Below, piece by piece: positions 18,290-29,518 of a stretch of DNA of 64,000 nucleotides; position 1 is the stretch's first letter; every line of letters begins with the position of its first letter. Source of the DNA: Gracilaria vermiculophylla (taxonomy: Eukaryota; Rhodophyta; Florideophyceae; Gracilariales; Gracilariaceae); contig JAHNZQ020000308.1 of NCBI GenBank assembly GCA_019155205.2, positions 2,535,998-2,599,997 on the forward strand, written 5' to 3'. The notes beneath the pieces are model-generated. The model was not told where the DNA came from. It saw only the letters and a program-made list of their open reading frames with translations, and ran no database searches. A program made the translations under genes and the position numbers.

Positions 18290-21200
18290 CGTGGCTCTAC
18301 AAGATCTTGCAGATCGCTTTCAATCAAAATTTGACGTGCCACTAGTTCTAGAGACTGTCGTCTTAGAATCTGAGATAGAGAATGGAAAGGCGCTGACAAT
18401 GAACATACGTCTAAAGCAGGCTCTTGTGGGAACAGGCCAGGAATATAGGGACCAGTCCGTCCTCCCTAGTTCTATGGGTTGTCATAGAATGCGTGGGCTA
18501 GGCAAGACTACCACTCTCAACGGCTTTGAATGGGAGCCTGATGTACAAAGGAAGTTCATCAAAAGAGGTGTATATTAGTTTCCCATCGGTAAAGACGCTT
18601 TGCCGAGCAAGATGAAGGATGAACTGCAAGGCATTGTGCATGCAGCCGGCGGCATAAAAGGAGCCGATCAAATCCGAAGAGCTTCAACTCGTAACACCTG
18701 CTGTGTAGATTACTGTAATCTTTTCTCGGGGCACAAATAGTGATTGACGTCGCACTCTTTTTCTTTGAGACAATCTCTCGAAAACCGACAAAAATTCTAT
18801 TGGTTATCTTACGGAATTACGGGAACTGCTTCGGACCCACAGAGAAAGTAAACTTGTGAGTACCACTCGTGATAGAGAATTTGCAATGAACTGCAGCACT
18901 AATGTTTCATTTCAAGTCGATCTCTCCTCGGATTGATCAAGCACTAAACCTCCTGCTTGCGTTCAGTCGAAGACGGAAAAAAGAAATCACAAAGCAGTAT
19001 GGCGATGAGCTTTCTGACAAATACCGAAAACCTGTTTACGGAGTTCTGTCAACGTGTCGTGAAGTGCCTCTCACAATGTATGTCGGTGGCCGGCCTATTT
19101 TGAAGCTGAAGACGGGGAACACTGCGTGGGAAAAAGCAGTTGAAACTTGAGAAAAGCAGCTAGCAGACAGTATCTTGAGTGTTACCAACAAAGGAATTGA
19201 CGGGTATACAAGTTTCGACGCAACATTACAACCAGTCACCAAATAGCAGATCGTTGGGCACAGGAGACGAAGCTCCGGAAGCACGAGAATACTAGCCTGG
19301 GCTGCTCGGAGCTTTTCAAAGCCATGGCTGCCTTTCGATTGCATAGTCAGAAGTTTCGAAAAGTTTAAATGAAATTGTAGCATCAGGCCCGTCTAGTGCA
19401 GTTTATGACGTTGTGGAGAGATAAGAGGATCTCAACTTTTCCACCATTGATGGACAAAATGACACCAGACTTGTAGTTTTGACATCCATGATCTATTACT
19501 GCAGTTTTGTCAAGATCAAGGGTAAGAGTTACCAATGATAGGGCTCCATTGCATAAGTACCACACATCTTTGCTACAAGGTTGCTACCAGGCCAATTATA
19601 CCCGAATGACATCAGAATCCATCACCGAGGAAGGTTACATCGAATTGTATTCGAAGAAAGAAAATTTATGGCTCCGGAGCTGGTGGATGGCACCGACAGA
19701 CGGGTACATCCATGAAAGTCTTGGTCGTCATCTTTCTGAAGGAGCATGCTTTGCTGAACTTGGGGCTCTTATGTCGCACACAGGCTGGACTGAGTTTCGT
19801 ATCGGGTACGACGGCTATCTGGCATGGCAACGTGACTTTCAACAGGCATCCATGAGCATGACTGGTTTAGAGGGTCAATAAGGGATGCACTCAGAGAGGC
19901 ATGGGGGCTGCCAATGGAGAAGCCGACGGAGCTTGCATTTCAAGTTCATAGTCGCTTGTGCGACGCAGATCTGTGGCTTGTCAAGAATTACGCCCGCTCT
20001 CGTGAAGTTCATGCGAAAAGGCCCTGTCTCAAGCCAACACATCTACCTTTGTCTCTCCCTGGGCAAGGCTTAGCACAGAATTGATCTCGTTAGATGTGAG
20101 TATTAACGACGTGAGTATCTCAAAGGATAGGGGTCTTGCGCTCGTGGATACTGATTCCCACGTCACACTCTGGAACCTCCGCACAGGGAGAAGATTCACG
20201 CATTTGAGGAAAGAGAAGCCAAAGGTGTGGCACTTTGTGGGAGTGGAGCGCTTTGCTTACATTCAACACAAGTCCGCACGGGATTGGAACAAAATGGACT
20301 CAGATTCATACTGCAAGCCCCATCTCTTACCGGCGTGGTCGATATTTATTGCCCCACAATTACAAGCGATGGGGCGATTATAACAACAGTAGCAGAGAAC
20401 AACGATGTGACACTGTGGGACGCTGATAATGGAAACTTGAAGCGAACTGTGGAGCGGCATGTAGGACAAGTAACTGGGGTAGCACCTAGCGCAAACGGGA
20501 ATTGTACTGCTTCCTGCTCAGAAAGCACTGTGCGGCTCTGGGATAGTGCATCCGAACACTACAAATGTGAGCCGTTAGTTCGTCCGTATCACGTCTCATG
20601 TGTGGGGGTGAAGGAAGATGGCGCCGTTGTTGTCACTAGTTCGAAGAAGGAATTACGTATTTGGAGCGGAGTCACAGGAGCTCTTGCAAGAACTTGGTTG
20701 GGCTCAAATCGTGTGTAATGAGCGTAGCAATCACTCTGGACGGTACACGAATTGTTTCCGGCGGTGTTACAATCTTTGACAAGATGGTTATCCAGGTGTG
20801 GATCGGGGAGACTGGAAGGTTGCTTGTAGAATTTGGCCCATACCAAGACCACGCGTTTGCTCCAGCGATAAGCGATAATGGACTGCAGATTGTCAGTTGC
20901 AATGCTGGAAACACAAATTATGGGACTCAACAAGGGCCCCATCACTTAATGGCCCAGAAAGACATCCGAGGCCAGTAACGTGTGTGGCTCTGAACAGAAA
21001 CGGAAGGCGAATAGTATCTGGACTCGACTTCGGAACACCAACGGTGGAAAGGCTGCATCCGGACTGCTCCGTGGTTATGGGGACTGGGAAGTAAGTGTGG
21101 GTCTAAGCGCCAGTGGATCTTTTCTGTGTCTGGTTAGATAGACCAAACAGTAAAAATACGAATGACGCGCGACGCGCTGCAACACGATGCATTTGTTAAC

Positions 21201-21380
21201 TGTGTTGCAGTAAGCAAGGACGGAAAGCAGGTTGTATCTGGATTCGGAAACGGACCGCGAAAGGCGGACCAAGTCACGAAAAGAGATGAGCTTCGTGTTT
21301 CAGTGTCTCTCGAAGCGTATGCACGCAGGCGGAAGAACTCGCCCCGCACCACGACCTATTGTTTGGAGCATTACGTGTGA
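18290..21380 (+). pseudogene. Decayed NB-ARC / APAF1-like WD40 (STAND ATPase) gene
   Basis: Colinear relics in shifting frames. At 18489-18518 a P-loop remnant reads MRGLGKTTTL, followed by EPDVQRKF, typical of NB-ARC text after the Walker A motif. At about 19,190-19,330 the relics TSFDATLQPVT and ADRWAQETKLRKHENTSLG match the linker between the NB-ARC and winged-helix parts. At 19,690-19,850 DGYIHESLGRHLSEGACFAE and WTEFRI match the APAF1-like helical linker, and 19,885-20,080 continues it after a frameshift. From 20,080 to 21,280 at least five WD40 units follow (VTLWNLRTGR, VTLWDADNG, STVRLWDSAS, VIQVWIGETGR, VNCVAVSKDGKQVVSG). Stops and frameshifts separate every segment, so it cannot encode a full protein. 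Such proteins are signalling or defence ATPases; a multicopy family elsewhere in the genome is likely. Confidence 0.78.
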
Positions 21381-24300
21381 TTTCATCACGTGAGTGTTTG
21401 AGTTGATGGAGAGAGCACAACTACATTTCGACAGGCCATGACAAGGAGGTAACTCTGCAGTGATCACAGCATTGACGTGTTGCTCATTCGATGGCAGATC
21501 GTTCTCTCTTCATCACAATCGCACAATGAACGATTTACATCTGAAATTAACACTACAACCAAAACATGCAAAATGACTTTGGAACACGTGATATCAATTT
21601 CACCAACACCCATTCATGTGTTTGTTTCTGTCCGACAATCCACTTCAAAAGTAAGCATTGTCAAAGAATCGCCGACCGCCACATATTCCCCTTTGCTTGC
21701 ACTCGAGATGAGCATATATGCGCAATTCGAAAACTACATCCGAGCACAGTTCATAATCTCGAATCAGCACGAAGACGGAAAAAAGTTCCGTTCTTTTGTT
21801 GCTTGTCCGTACATCCAACAAGTGGGATCATATAAAAATGCAATATATTAGAATTTGTACGAGGCATGAAGAACATGAGTCGAAGTTTACAACTTTGGAT
21901 GCTATATTGTTAACGGGCTTCTGCCAAACTTAAGTCAATCTCACGGCTCCACTTCATTTTGCAACTGCATATTTTTCACATGGATAGCTGCACATTTATT
22001 ATCTTGAGTTGTTCGAAATAATATTTTCTCAACTTACTTTCAATGAGTTCCTCGGCTATTTTTCTGAAACTAAGTGGCACTGTGCCTTGTCTGTGGACCG
22101 CTGCCAAGACGTACCGGCTTATATTTTATTCGCCGTACAGCGACGCCATTGGACGTCGTGTGGTTTCGTAACTTTCTGGCTGACCCGTTTCCGCTAGAGG
22201 CAGGGCTTCAGATTTACCTTTTAGACCCCGGCTCGCACCCTCCCGATGCCTCCTGACCGAGAGGCATCGAACGTACCCGATCACCCCACCAAGGCCGACT
22301 CACCGAGCCTTTCAGTAAACCCTTAACTTCCAACTTTTGAGCCTCCCGGAGTCCCTTTGGTCTAGGCTCTCACACCCGACCTACCGGGTGTGCCACAAAC
22401 TGGCAGAGGGCAGCCGATCGGCTCATTCAAAGCAATCTGCGTTCAGGTTCACAAACCATTGAGGTACAAAGGCTACTTTGCGTTGGGATTGCTACCCGTC
22501 ACGTATTTTCATGGCCCATCAAACATTTCAGCACACATAACCCGCTGCACTAGATTGACGAGCGCCAGCGAACGTCTAGATTTGCGGATCTGCTGCACGG
22601 AAAAATCAAGCAGTCCCATGCTTAACGTTTTGTCCAGTAGTGTTGAAAGCCTCGAGAGCCCACTGATCTACTCAACTGCGCGGCAAGAATACATTCTTTT
22701 AGACTCTTTTTCTTCAGTCGCTTATCGCACAGTACAAGGAACGACACACGAAACGCACTTGTACGTATCCAAAGTTCAATGTTCCATTCCTCCACAGGGA
22801 TTTCTGTGTACTACGACAAGCGAGGTCTACCGTTTCTGAGTAGGTAGAACATGCATTCTATTCAAAACAATTTGTAGCGTTAAAGGTCTTCAGAGTCTGT
22901 TCGGCATTGAAGTTGCATGCGATGTTTAACTTGTTGCAGCTCGAGTAATTCAATCGGAATTCTTTCAACATCATGTTGAACAAAGTGGAACAATGTAGAG
23001 GGCACAAGTTAGCTGTACAACAGCACGAATTGCAATCGCGCGCTTCTGAAATTGAATTTCTTCCATATCTCGCACACATACCTTATCATTATTTAATGAA
23101 GAGTAGAGATTGAAAATGCCGCGCGAAGGTAGTGATTGTGCATATTGTATTGTGGCTCGCGTGGAACCGAATCATTTCGAAAAATTCCGACCAGACAGCA
23201 GTTTTTTAATTTGGTCGCGAATAATTGAGAAAAGCAGCATGAATCATCAAGAGCATGACATCAAATGAGACGCAAGTCGAGCGGATAACTTGTTCATTTT
23301 GAAAGACAAGCGATAGGATTTACTTTTTTGTGGGTTAAACAGGTGGAGAGGGGGGGCGAGTGACGTTAAGAGTAAGGACTTTTTTCGTGCTTGGCACCGA
23401 ACAGCGCATCGAAAACAGGCACGAGCTGATGAAAATCTTTTGCCTGGCGAAGAAAAATGCTCCACACGCAGTGCTTGCGGCAAACATCACCCCTTTCCCC
23501 AACCTACGATGACACTGCGGAGCCTAAATGACATAATGTTTGCTGGCAAAGAATGGTTCGGTGACCTCACGAAGATCAAGTTTTCGAAACGTTGTTCTAA
23601 TCAGCAAAAAAGGATTACACCTTATGTACAAGCATTTACCGAGGGTGCGACAAAATTTTACGACCACCAGAGATATCTACACTTTCGTAACATCCACTGC
23701 CCTTCCGCGACATGCGTGATGCCGTGAGTATTCCGCAAACCTTCATGTGGAAGACAGGGTGGTAAAGAACGTCACAAACTGATAAGCAGAGGCAGTGTGT
23801 CCGGCGCGTTCGTTCTCATACGGCCAGAGGCCATTTTGTTCAGGGTCATCTCGTGAGCAAAATCCGCAACAAAACCAGAGCTTGCGTTGCGAGACAGATA
23901 ACGTGTTGTACATGGCGAATACTGAGCCCAACGCATGGCCTCAAGGATAGGGCAATGTAGAAGAAGAACATTATGCTCAACATGTCACTTTCGCAATCAA
24001 GACGCGTTCTCACGTGTGCCCAACTGAAGAGAATCGACACAGCACACAGACGCGGGGCGCAGCCCATAGGAAATGATCATCAGCACGGCCCGCGATCGCG
24101 CGCAACGGAAGAGGCCCGTGTAGCACGCATACCACCAATGCAGACCATACCCTCATGGGAACACGAAGGAACCCTACGTTATGCAGAGCCAGGCACGACT
24201 ACAATGCGGTAACAGTTTGCGAAAGCTACAGGTCATCGCCGACCAAGCCTGCGGACCAGCGGTAACGAAGCAGAAAGCATTGGCAAGTGCTCGAGGCGCA

Positions 24301-24686
24301 GTGACAGCGATGCTGGCTGAGGCGGAGCGAGGCGATCGGATGCCGCGCAGAGTGACGTCTGGCACGCGTGGCGACTGCATTGTGGCTGTCGCTGGCTGCG
24401 GCACGCTACGAACCACACGTACGCGGGAAAAAATCACGCGGCGGCAGTTTCGCGTCGCACGGAGAATGTTGTAGTAGTCTGCCTCCGAAAGTGGCGACAC
24501 AGAACGGCGCGGTGCCGCGCGACATTGCTCGTGAAGCGCCTTGCGCGAGGCGTCATTGGGATCAAAACAGCGCGTCCCACGCCATGTTTTTGCCACTTTA
24601 CAAACCATACGCATTGTAGCCCCCCACCAGCGCAGACCCACAAAGTACAAGTAAACTACACAAAACACCCGAGGCCAGGTGCGCTC
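21381..24686. other. Gene-poor interval
   Basis: No supported gene. Several frames of 60-165 codons occur on both strands (for example 22,390-22,839 plus and 24,174-24,668 minus) but none has a recognisable motif, credible start context or neighbouring splice structure. This may be decayed mobile or repeated DNA, as for the adjacent STAND relic; I see no terminal repeats that would define an element. Confidence 0.5.
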
Positions 24687-25562
24687 CTACACGCTAAGCA
24701 GAGGCACTGCCTCTCTCTCGCGTGACCGCCCGCCGCCAACCCAAGGAAACCACTTCGAGACCACCCGCGCGGCCCACGTCCAAATCGCTTCGAAAAACCT
24801 GACAATGGGATGTGGGGCGCGAGACGCGCTCGTCGTGCTCTCGACAACCACCGCGGCGCGCTCTTGGCGCGGCGCGCTGGCGGATTCGTCTTGCAGCCGA
24901 ACGGCGGTGTGCTGGTCGCTGCCACTGACACCGGTGTCGCTCCTGAGCGTGTCGCCTGTGTCGATGCTGGAGTAGCTCTGCGGCGACATGTTTGCGCCGC
25001 TCTTGGCGGCGTCGGCCACGTACTCCTCCAGCTGGCGCTCCATGGAGGCGATGACCATGCGCTCCGCGTGCAGCTTCTCCTTGCCGTCCGCCAGCTGCTT
25101 CTCCAGCGTCTCGCAGCGCGCGGTGACGGCGGACTCGGTGCGCCGCAGTCGGTCGCACTCCTCGCTGACGCGCAGCAGCTCGTCGCCCAGGCCCGCCACG
25201 CGCTTGGTCAGCTGATCGACGTCGGCCTTCAGCTGGTGGCACTTGCCCTTCCACTCATCGCGCTCGCGCGCGAGCGCGTCCCTCTCGGCGGCCAGCTGGT
25301 CCATCGAGCCGTCGATGGACTTCCTCCCCCGCTGCGCAGTCTGCAGCGCCTGCTGCGCGACGGTGCGGGCGGTGACGGCGTCGGCGGCGACGGCCTCGGA
25401 CGTGCGGAGCCGGGCAATGAGCTTCGCGTTGAGGGCGCGCAGACTGTCCTCCAGCGAGGAGGACTGGGCGGCGGCGGCGTCGGCGTCGGCGTCGGCCGAC
25501 GCGCGACGCTGCTGCGCCTGCTTGGCGCGTCGCGTCCGGGCACTCTTTGACGAAGAAGTCAT
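24687..25562 (-). CDS. Coiled-coil protein with C-terminal membrane-associated segment, unknown (291 aa)
   Basis: The ATG at 25562 (MTSSSKSARTRRAK) is used; an upstream in-frame ATG-like start would only add 30 residues of untypical composition. Residues ~15-35 are basic and Ala-rich, with a DADADADAAA run encoded by a GTCGGC microsatellite. Residues ~40-205 form a long continuous coiled coil (LEDSLRALNAKL, LAAERDALARERDEWKGK, KADVDQLTKRV). A Ser/Thr-rich linker follows, then a Trp-rich hydrophobic segment (VRFFEAIWTWAARVVSKWF) near the C-terminus that could anchor it to a membrane, in the manner of golgin-type tethers. That comparison is structural only; I recognise no family. Confidence 0.68.
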   Translation of the reverse strand: MTSSSKSARTRRAKQAQQRRASADADADAAAAQSSSLEDSLRALNAKLIARLRTSEAVAADAVTARTVAQQALQTAQRGRKSIDGSMDQLAAERDALARERDEWKGKCHQLKADVDQLTKRVAGLGDELLRVSEECDRLRRTESAVTARCETLEKQLADGKEKLHAERMVIASMERQLEEYVADAAKSGANMSPQSYSSIDTGDTLRSDTGVSGSDQHTAVRLQDESASAPRQERAAVVVESTTSASRAPHPIVRFFEAIWTWAARVVSKWFPWVGGGRSREREAVPLLSV

Positions 25563-26497
25563 GTCCGCGAGCAGAAGCGAGCTGTCTCCGAAACGGTGCG
25601 GCACCGAGCGCAAAACAGACGGTCGCAAACACAACGACCACTGATGAAGCACACACGCGAGGCGACTGCAGACACCGCGCGTCGCCCCGCGGGCGCGGCG
25701 CGAGCTTTAAAAGCGGCGCGCGCAGCGCCGGGCCGCGCCGCGGTCGCAATTGACACGCGCGGCAACGCACGCACCGTAGCGACACGAAATCGCCTCTCGC
25801 CTCATTACGCTTGGCGCGCGCAGCTCTCCTCCCGCCACCACATTGATCATTTGTGCTTCCCATCGCCGCCTCTCCTGGGGACGTGCAACGCGTGCACAGC
25901 TACCCAGCTTTGCCACGCTCACAGTATGTCACGACTTCCACGTGTACGTACAACCACGAGCAACACGTATACACCATGCCACGCAGTACACACGTACACA
26001 CCACACCACGACAACCACGTACACCCCGTGCCACGCATGCCACGTGACCAACATGGCGCGCATGTACAGTATTCCACGTATGCAACGCCTATGATGATGC
26101 ACGTGTACAATGCGCAAGATACGCCCACACGCTGCTCACGCGCACAACGCCCCACGCAGGCAACGCGTGAAGAGGCACGCATGCCACCAATCGCCACCAC
26201 TCGAGACGCTGAATGGCCCCCTCAGTAGATAGATGAGCCTCACACCTCCAGCGCGCCACACCGCGTGCGCCGCGTGACGAAGGATGCTTGCGCATACACT
26301 AACCCTAGATAAAGCTCACCGCCATCGGAGCGACCCGCTTCTTCTCCGCCTTCCCCAACCCGTCACCCCCCCCCCCCTCCCCCGCCCCCCCACCCCCCCT
26401 CGTTCGCCACCACCTCCTCCTCGCAAGCGCACCGTTTCCTCCCCGCTCCCCAAGCCCCCAGCAGCGGTCTCGCCACCCCCATCTCCCCGCGTACGCC
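25563..26497. promoter_or_regulatory. Divergent intergenic region with CACGTA/GTACAC cluster
   Basis: Between the divergent starts of two coiled-coil genes. Bases about 25,925-26,110 are packed with CACGTAC, ACGTGTAC, CACGTATAC and CACGCATGCCACGTG-like words; 26,364-26,402 is a C-run with a few interruptions. No gene supported. Confidence 0.5.
25925..26110. repeat. Irregular CACGTAC / GTACAC motif cluster
   Basis: More than ten short words of the type CACGTA, GTACAC or CACGTG in under 190 bases, without one fixed period. Similar words make up the 17-base minisatellite at 4.7-4.85 kb, which also sits in a divergent promoter region. Confidence 0.6.
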
Positions 26498-27427
26498 ATG
26501 CCCTCCAAAATCCGTCACTCCCAGTTGGCGAGTGCGCTCCCCATCGACTACCGTCACACCAAGACTTTCACGCTTCCCAGCTCGGCGCGTGCCTCTCCGG
26601 ATGAATGGTCCTCCATGGCCGCCTACGCCACCGGCCTCCTCGCCGGCCGCTACTCCATCGCAACTGCCATGGGAAGCTCCCCGGAGAAGGACTCTGCTTC
26701 GCTGTCGGAGGCCGCAGACCGACTGCTCACTTCGCGCGAGTCGACCATGTTCTACTCGTGGCGAAAGGACCCCAAGAGCCACCTCCCGCGCGTAGACTGG
26801 CGCCGCCTCAGGACCCCCATCTCCGGCTCCCCGGCCGCCAAGCGCCGCTGGGAGCTCTTCGTCCCGGCCATGCACCTCCTGTACGAGGACGCCGACGTCA
26901 AGCTCACCGCCGAGCACTGCAAAGGCTGGGCCGACAAGTACCCCAACGCCATGCCGCTGTTGGTCGCCGCCCGCAAAATGCAGCGTGCAAGGCACTTTGC
27001 GCGTGGCGTCGGCTCCTCCTCGTCTGCCAGGCTGGACTTCTTGGAACTTCTTGCGTGCCGTAAGCTCATGAGCGAAATCGGCGCACAGCGAATCAAGGCC
27101 AGCGCCAAGATGAAGGAGATAAACAAGTACGCCGCGGAGAAGGAGCAGGAGCTCATTCGTCGCATCGCCAAGCTCAACACCTCCGACGCCCCCAGCAGCC
27201 GTGACATGGCCACCAAGACGTCCGAGGCGAGGGATGGCGCCTACTCCAGACTCACTAAGACGCGCACGCAGCGCATAGCCGACTCCGCCATGGTCAAGAA
27301 GCAAAACATCGAGTTGACGTCGTTGGAGACGGCGCTTCGCGTGCGCATCTCAGCCTTGGAGGAGCGTTTGGAGTCAACTCGTCGGTCTGCCCCGTCCACT
27401 GCAGCCAAGACTAGATCGCGTCGATGA
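26498..27427 (+). CDS. Conserved-looking protein of unknown function, C-terminal helical (309 aa)
   Basis: I do not recognise the family. The ATG at 26498 follows a C-rich leader and starts MPSKIRHSQLASALPIDYRH. Residues ~1-160 look globular, with aromatic and charged residues well mixed (FYSWRKDPKSHLP, RWELFVPAMHLLYEDADV, HCKGWADKYPNAMPLL). Residues ~185-300 are helical and rich in Lys, Arg and Glu (KMKEINKYAAEKEQELIRR, ELTSLETALRVRISALEERL), probably coiled coil. No signal peptide or membrane segment. Coding is supported by amino-acid balance and by the contrast with the AT-richer DNA downstream. No function is proposed. Confidence 0.68.
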   Translation: MPSKIRHSQLASALPIDYRHTKTFTLPSSARASPDEWSSMAAYATGLLAGRYSIATAMGSSPEKDSASLSEAADRLLTSRESTMFYSWRKDPKSHLPRVDWRRLRTPISGSPAAKRRWELFVPAMHLLYEDADVKLTAEHCKGWADKYPNAMPLLVAARKMQRARHFARGVGSSSSARLDFLELLACRKLMSEIGAQRIKASAKMKEINKYAAEKEQELIRRIAKLNTSDAPSSRDMATKTSEARDGAYSRLTKTRTQRIADSAMVKKQNIELTSLETALRVRISALEERLESTRRSAPSTAAKTRSRR

Positions 27428-27756
27428 GCTCAGCGTTGCCGTTCAACAGTCTGAGCCCGCGACGCTATCACCAAGCAGCTCGTGGCGCGTGTGATGTGTT
27501 GCGCAGACGTGATGCAGCTATGGTCACGCCCAGATTTGATTTTTTTTTTCTCGATCGTGCTTTGTGTGTAGGTTAGTAGATTGCGATGCATTGTGTACGT
27601 TACCAAGTTGTTGCGCTGCTCGTGTAGCTGATGCGCGGTGTGCAAGCGCCAGCGTTTCGGCCACTGTCAAAGATGCTCTGTGGCTTCGTGCTGCTCGAAG
27701 TAAAGCCGCGTATTACTCCTTGTGCTTGTGTGTAACCATTATCTCTAGCTAGCCCT
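27428..27756. other. Convergent intergenic region
   Basis: 329 bases between two 3' ends. Contains a short T-run at 27,540-27,549 and no gene. Confidence 0.5.
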
Positions 27757-29187
27757 TTACAACGCGTACACCGAATGGCGGAATATCAGTTGGTCCGCAA
27801 TCATTGTGCGAATCACGCTGCGCATCGGACGTTCATCCAAGTACGGGGCGCGCCGACACAGCCGCTTCAACCCGTCCTCCAAGCGCTCCATACTATCCCG
27901 CCCACCCCCGCCTCCGCCCGGCCACATCTGTTGCAGCGACGCCGCCGCGGCCGGTCCGCAGCTCGAGAAGTTCCTACACCGCAGCTCACTCACCTGCAGT
28001 TCCCTCAGCTCGGTGCAGTGGCGCGCGCACAGTTGAAACAGTAGGAGCAGTCTTCGTGACGGCGGACAGCCCTGCATTGCCACTGGAATGCTCAGCGTGT
28101 GCAGATTAGTTGCCAGCGACCGAAGCAGTTGTTTTAGATCGTCGTTGGTGATGAGCACGTGATAGAGATAGAGGTGTCTCAGATTCGGTAGCGAGCCTAT
28201 CCGCAGACACACGGAACTGGGCAGAGTTTGAACCTTTATCTTCGGTACGAGCGGATCAAGCCACAGCAGTGCCAGACGAGTGAGCGACTCTGGCAGCACT
28301 AAAGGCCCGTTTCGCGCCACAAGGGTATCAAGCTGGTGCAAGGCGGGGTACGCAACGGTAGGACTCAGATGCAGATGAGAAGCAGCGACCAAACGGTTCG
28401 AAAGCCCAACAGCAGTGCGACTGGTCGCGGTGTTGAGAAAAGGAACATGACGAAAGCCATGCAGGGCCACAGTGCGCATTGCCAAAAAGACTGGCTCCAG
28501 CTCCAACGACAAAGGGTTTATGGCACAGGTGGTGCGCAGCACGACATTGCTGAGCGCCGGAAAGGCGCGCAACGATGCAAGAAGTTGCTCCGAGGTGAGA
28601 TCATCCACAAAGATATCCAACGTGTCCAGGCGCGGCACTCGAGTGGCAATGTCGTGCAGCAACTGCTGCTGCCACGCCTCGCGAGCCCCCCTCGGGCTCA
28701 GGGCATCGTCCATGTGCGATAGATGAGCAGTTCGGGAGTCGATCCTTAGCTCGCGCAGGGAATGCAGCGTGGCGAGGGCGTGCAAGAAGGGCTCGCTAGA
28801 GGTGGTGGAAAACGAGGTGATGAACAAGGAGCGCACACGCGTGGCGCCGGAGAGGGCCAGCAGCAGCGGGGGGGAAAGCGGCATGCGCACGTTCGTGAGG
28901 TTTGGTGCCTGCAGCAGGCGGCGAAAGGGCGGCAAGTGGCGCGGGGAGCCGAAGGTGAGCAACTCGAGCGTGTGTAACGAGTCGCGGAGCACGTGCGCCC
29001 AGCGCACGGCGTCGCTCTCGAAGCGCAGTGTGAGCGAGTGGGAGAGCACGGTGGTAACGACGTCGCGCAGATACGGTGAGACGTATGCCAACGCCAGGGC
29101 GGCATCGGTCATGTCCGTGAGCGGCGCGCGCGCGCACAGCATGTGCGTGATGCGCAGCAGCACGTCATAGGGGAGACGCTCGAGCAT
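27757..29187 (-). CDS. F-box-like / leucine-rich-repeat-like protein (476 aa)
   Basis: The chosen ATG at 29187 begins MLERLPYDVLLRITHML, which looks like an F-box first helix (LPxDVLLRI). An alternative in-frame ATG at 29385 would add 66 residues translated from a GC-rich decamer repeat and is less likely. After the F-box-like ~45 residues, the protein shows loosely periodic leucine-rich units (LHTLELLTFGSPRHLPPF, LHSLRELRIDS, VPRLDTLDIFVDDL, LPNLRHLYLYHVLI, LHTLSIPVAM, CTELRELQVSEL). F-box/LRR proteins supply substrates to SCF ubiquitin ligases; the target is unknown. The F-box match is weak in places (ARAPLTDMTDAALALAYVS is an insertion-like stretch), so the LRR-like part is the firmer observation. 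Confidence 0.62.
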   Translation of the reverse strand: MLERLPYDVLLRITHMLCARAPLTDMTDAALALAYVSPYLRDVVTTVLSHSLTLRFESDAVRWAHVLRDSLHTLELLTFGSPRHLPPFRRLLQAPNLTNVRMPLSPPLLLALSGATRVRSLFITSFSTTSSEPFLHALATLHSLRELRIDSRTAHLSHMDDALSPRGAREAWQQQLLHDIATRVPRLDTLDIFVDDLTSEQLLASLRAFPALSNVVLRTTCAINPLSLELEPVFLAMRTVALHGFRHVPFLNTATSRTAVGLSNRLVAASHLHLSPTVAYPALHQLDTLVARNGPLVLPESLTRLALLWLDPLVPKIKVQTLPSSVCLRIGSLPNLRHLYLYHVLITNDDLKQLLRSLATNLHTLSIPVAMQGCPPSRRLLLLFQLCARHCTELRELQVSELRCRNFSSCGPAAAASLQQMWPGGGGGGRDSMERLEDGLKRLCRRAPYLDERPMRSVIRTMIADQLIFRHSVYAL

Positions 29188-29250
29188 CTGGCGGCACACG
29201 GCGGCGCAAGGCGACGGGGAGCAGCGGGGACACCGAGCGAAGGGGGAATG

Positions 29251-29320
29251 GCGCGGAACGGCGTGCAACGGCGCGGAACGGCGCGGAACGGCGCGGAACG
29301 GCGCGGAACGGCGCGGAACG
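29251..29320. repeat. 10-base tandem repeat GCGCGGAACG
   Basis: Seven consecutive 10-base units; six are identical and one (29261-29270) differs at two or three positions. It lies 64-133 bases upstream of the preferred start of the F-box-like gene, so probably in its promoter or 5' untranslated region. Confidence 0.93.
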
Positions 29321-29518
29321 GTGAAGGAGGCGGCAGGTGAACAATGGCAAGCGGTGGTGAAGCGGCGAGGAGCTGAGGACGGCAATGGCGTGGGCGGCGT
29401 GGCGGGGTACGGCGAAACGGCGATGCGCAGGGTACAGCCGTGGGTTATCGACCCAGCGGAGAGAAGCTTTTACAGAACACGTGTGCGCGACGGGCGGCGG
29501 AAGCGCGCGGCAGCAGCG

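Noticed and set aside
22200..22400. tRNA or structured RNA near the CCCGGCTCGCACCCTCC stretch
   Set aside because: No T-loop (GTTCGANNC-type) with matching stems could be folded by eye; no other tRNA candidate was found in the window.
22390..22839. 149-codon plus-strand frame
   Set aside because: Mixed composition but no recognisable domain, no splice partner, and it lies in decayed AT-richer DNA; not enough to call a gene.
24174..24668. 164-codon minus-strand frame upstream of the coiled-coil gene region
   Set aside because: Arg/Ala-rich with no motif and overlapping an equally long frame on the other strand.
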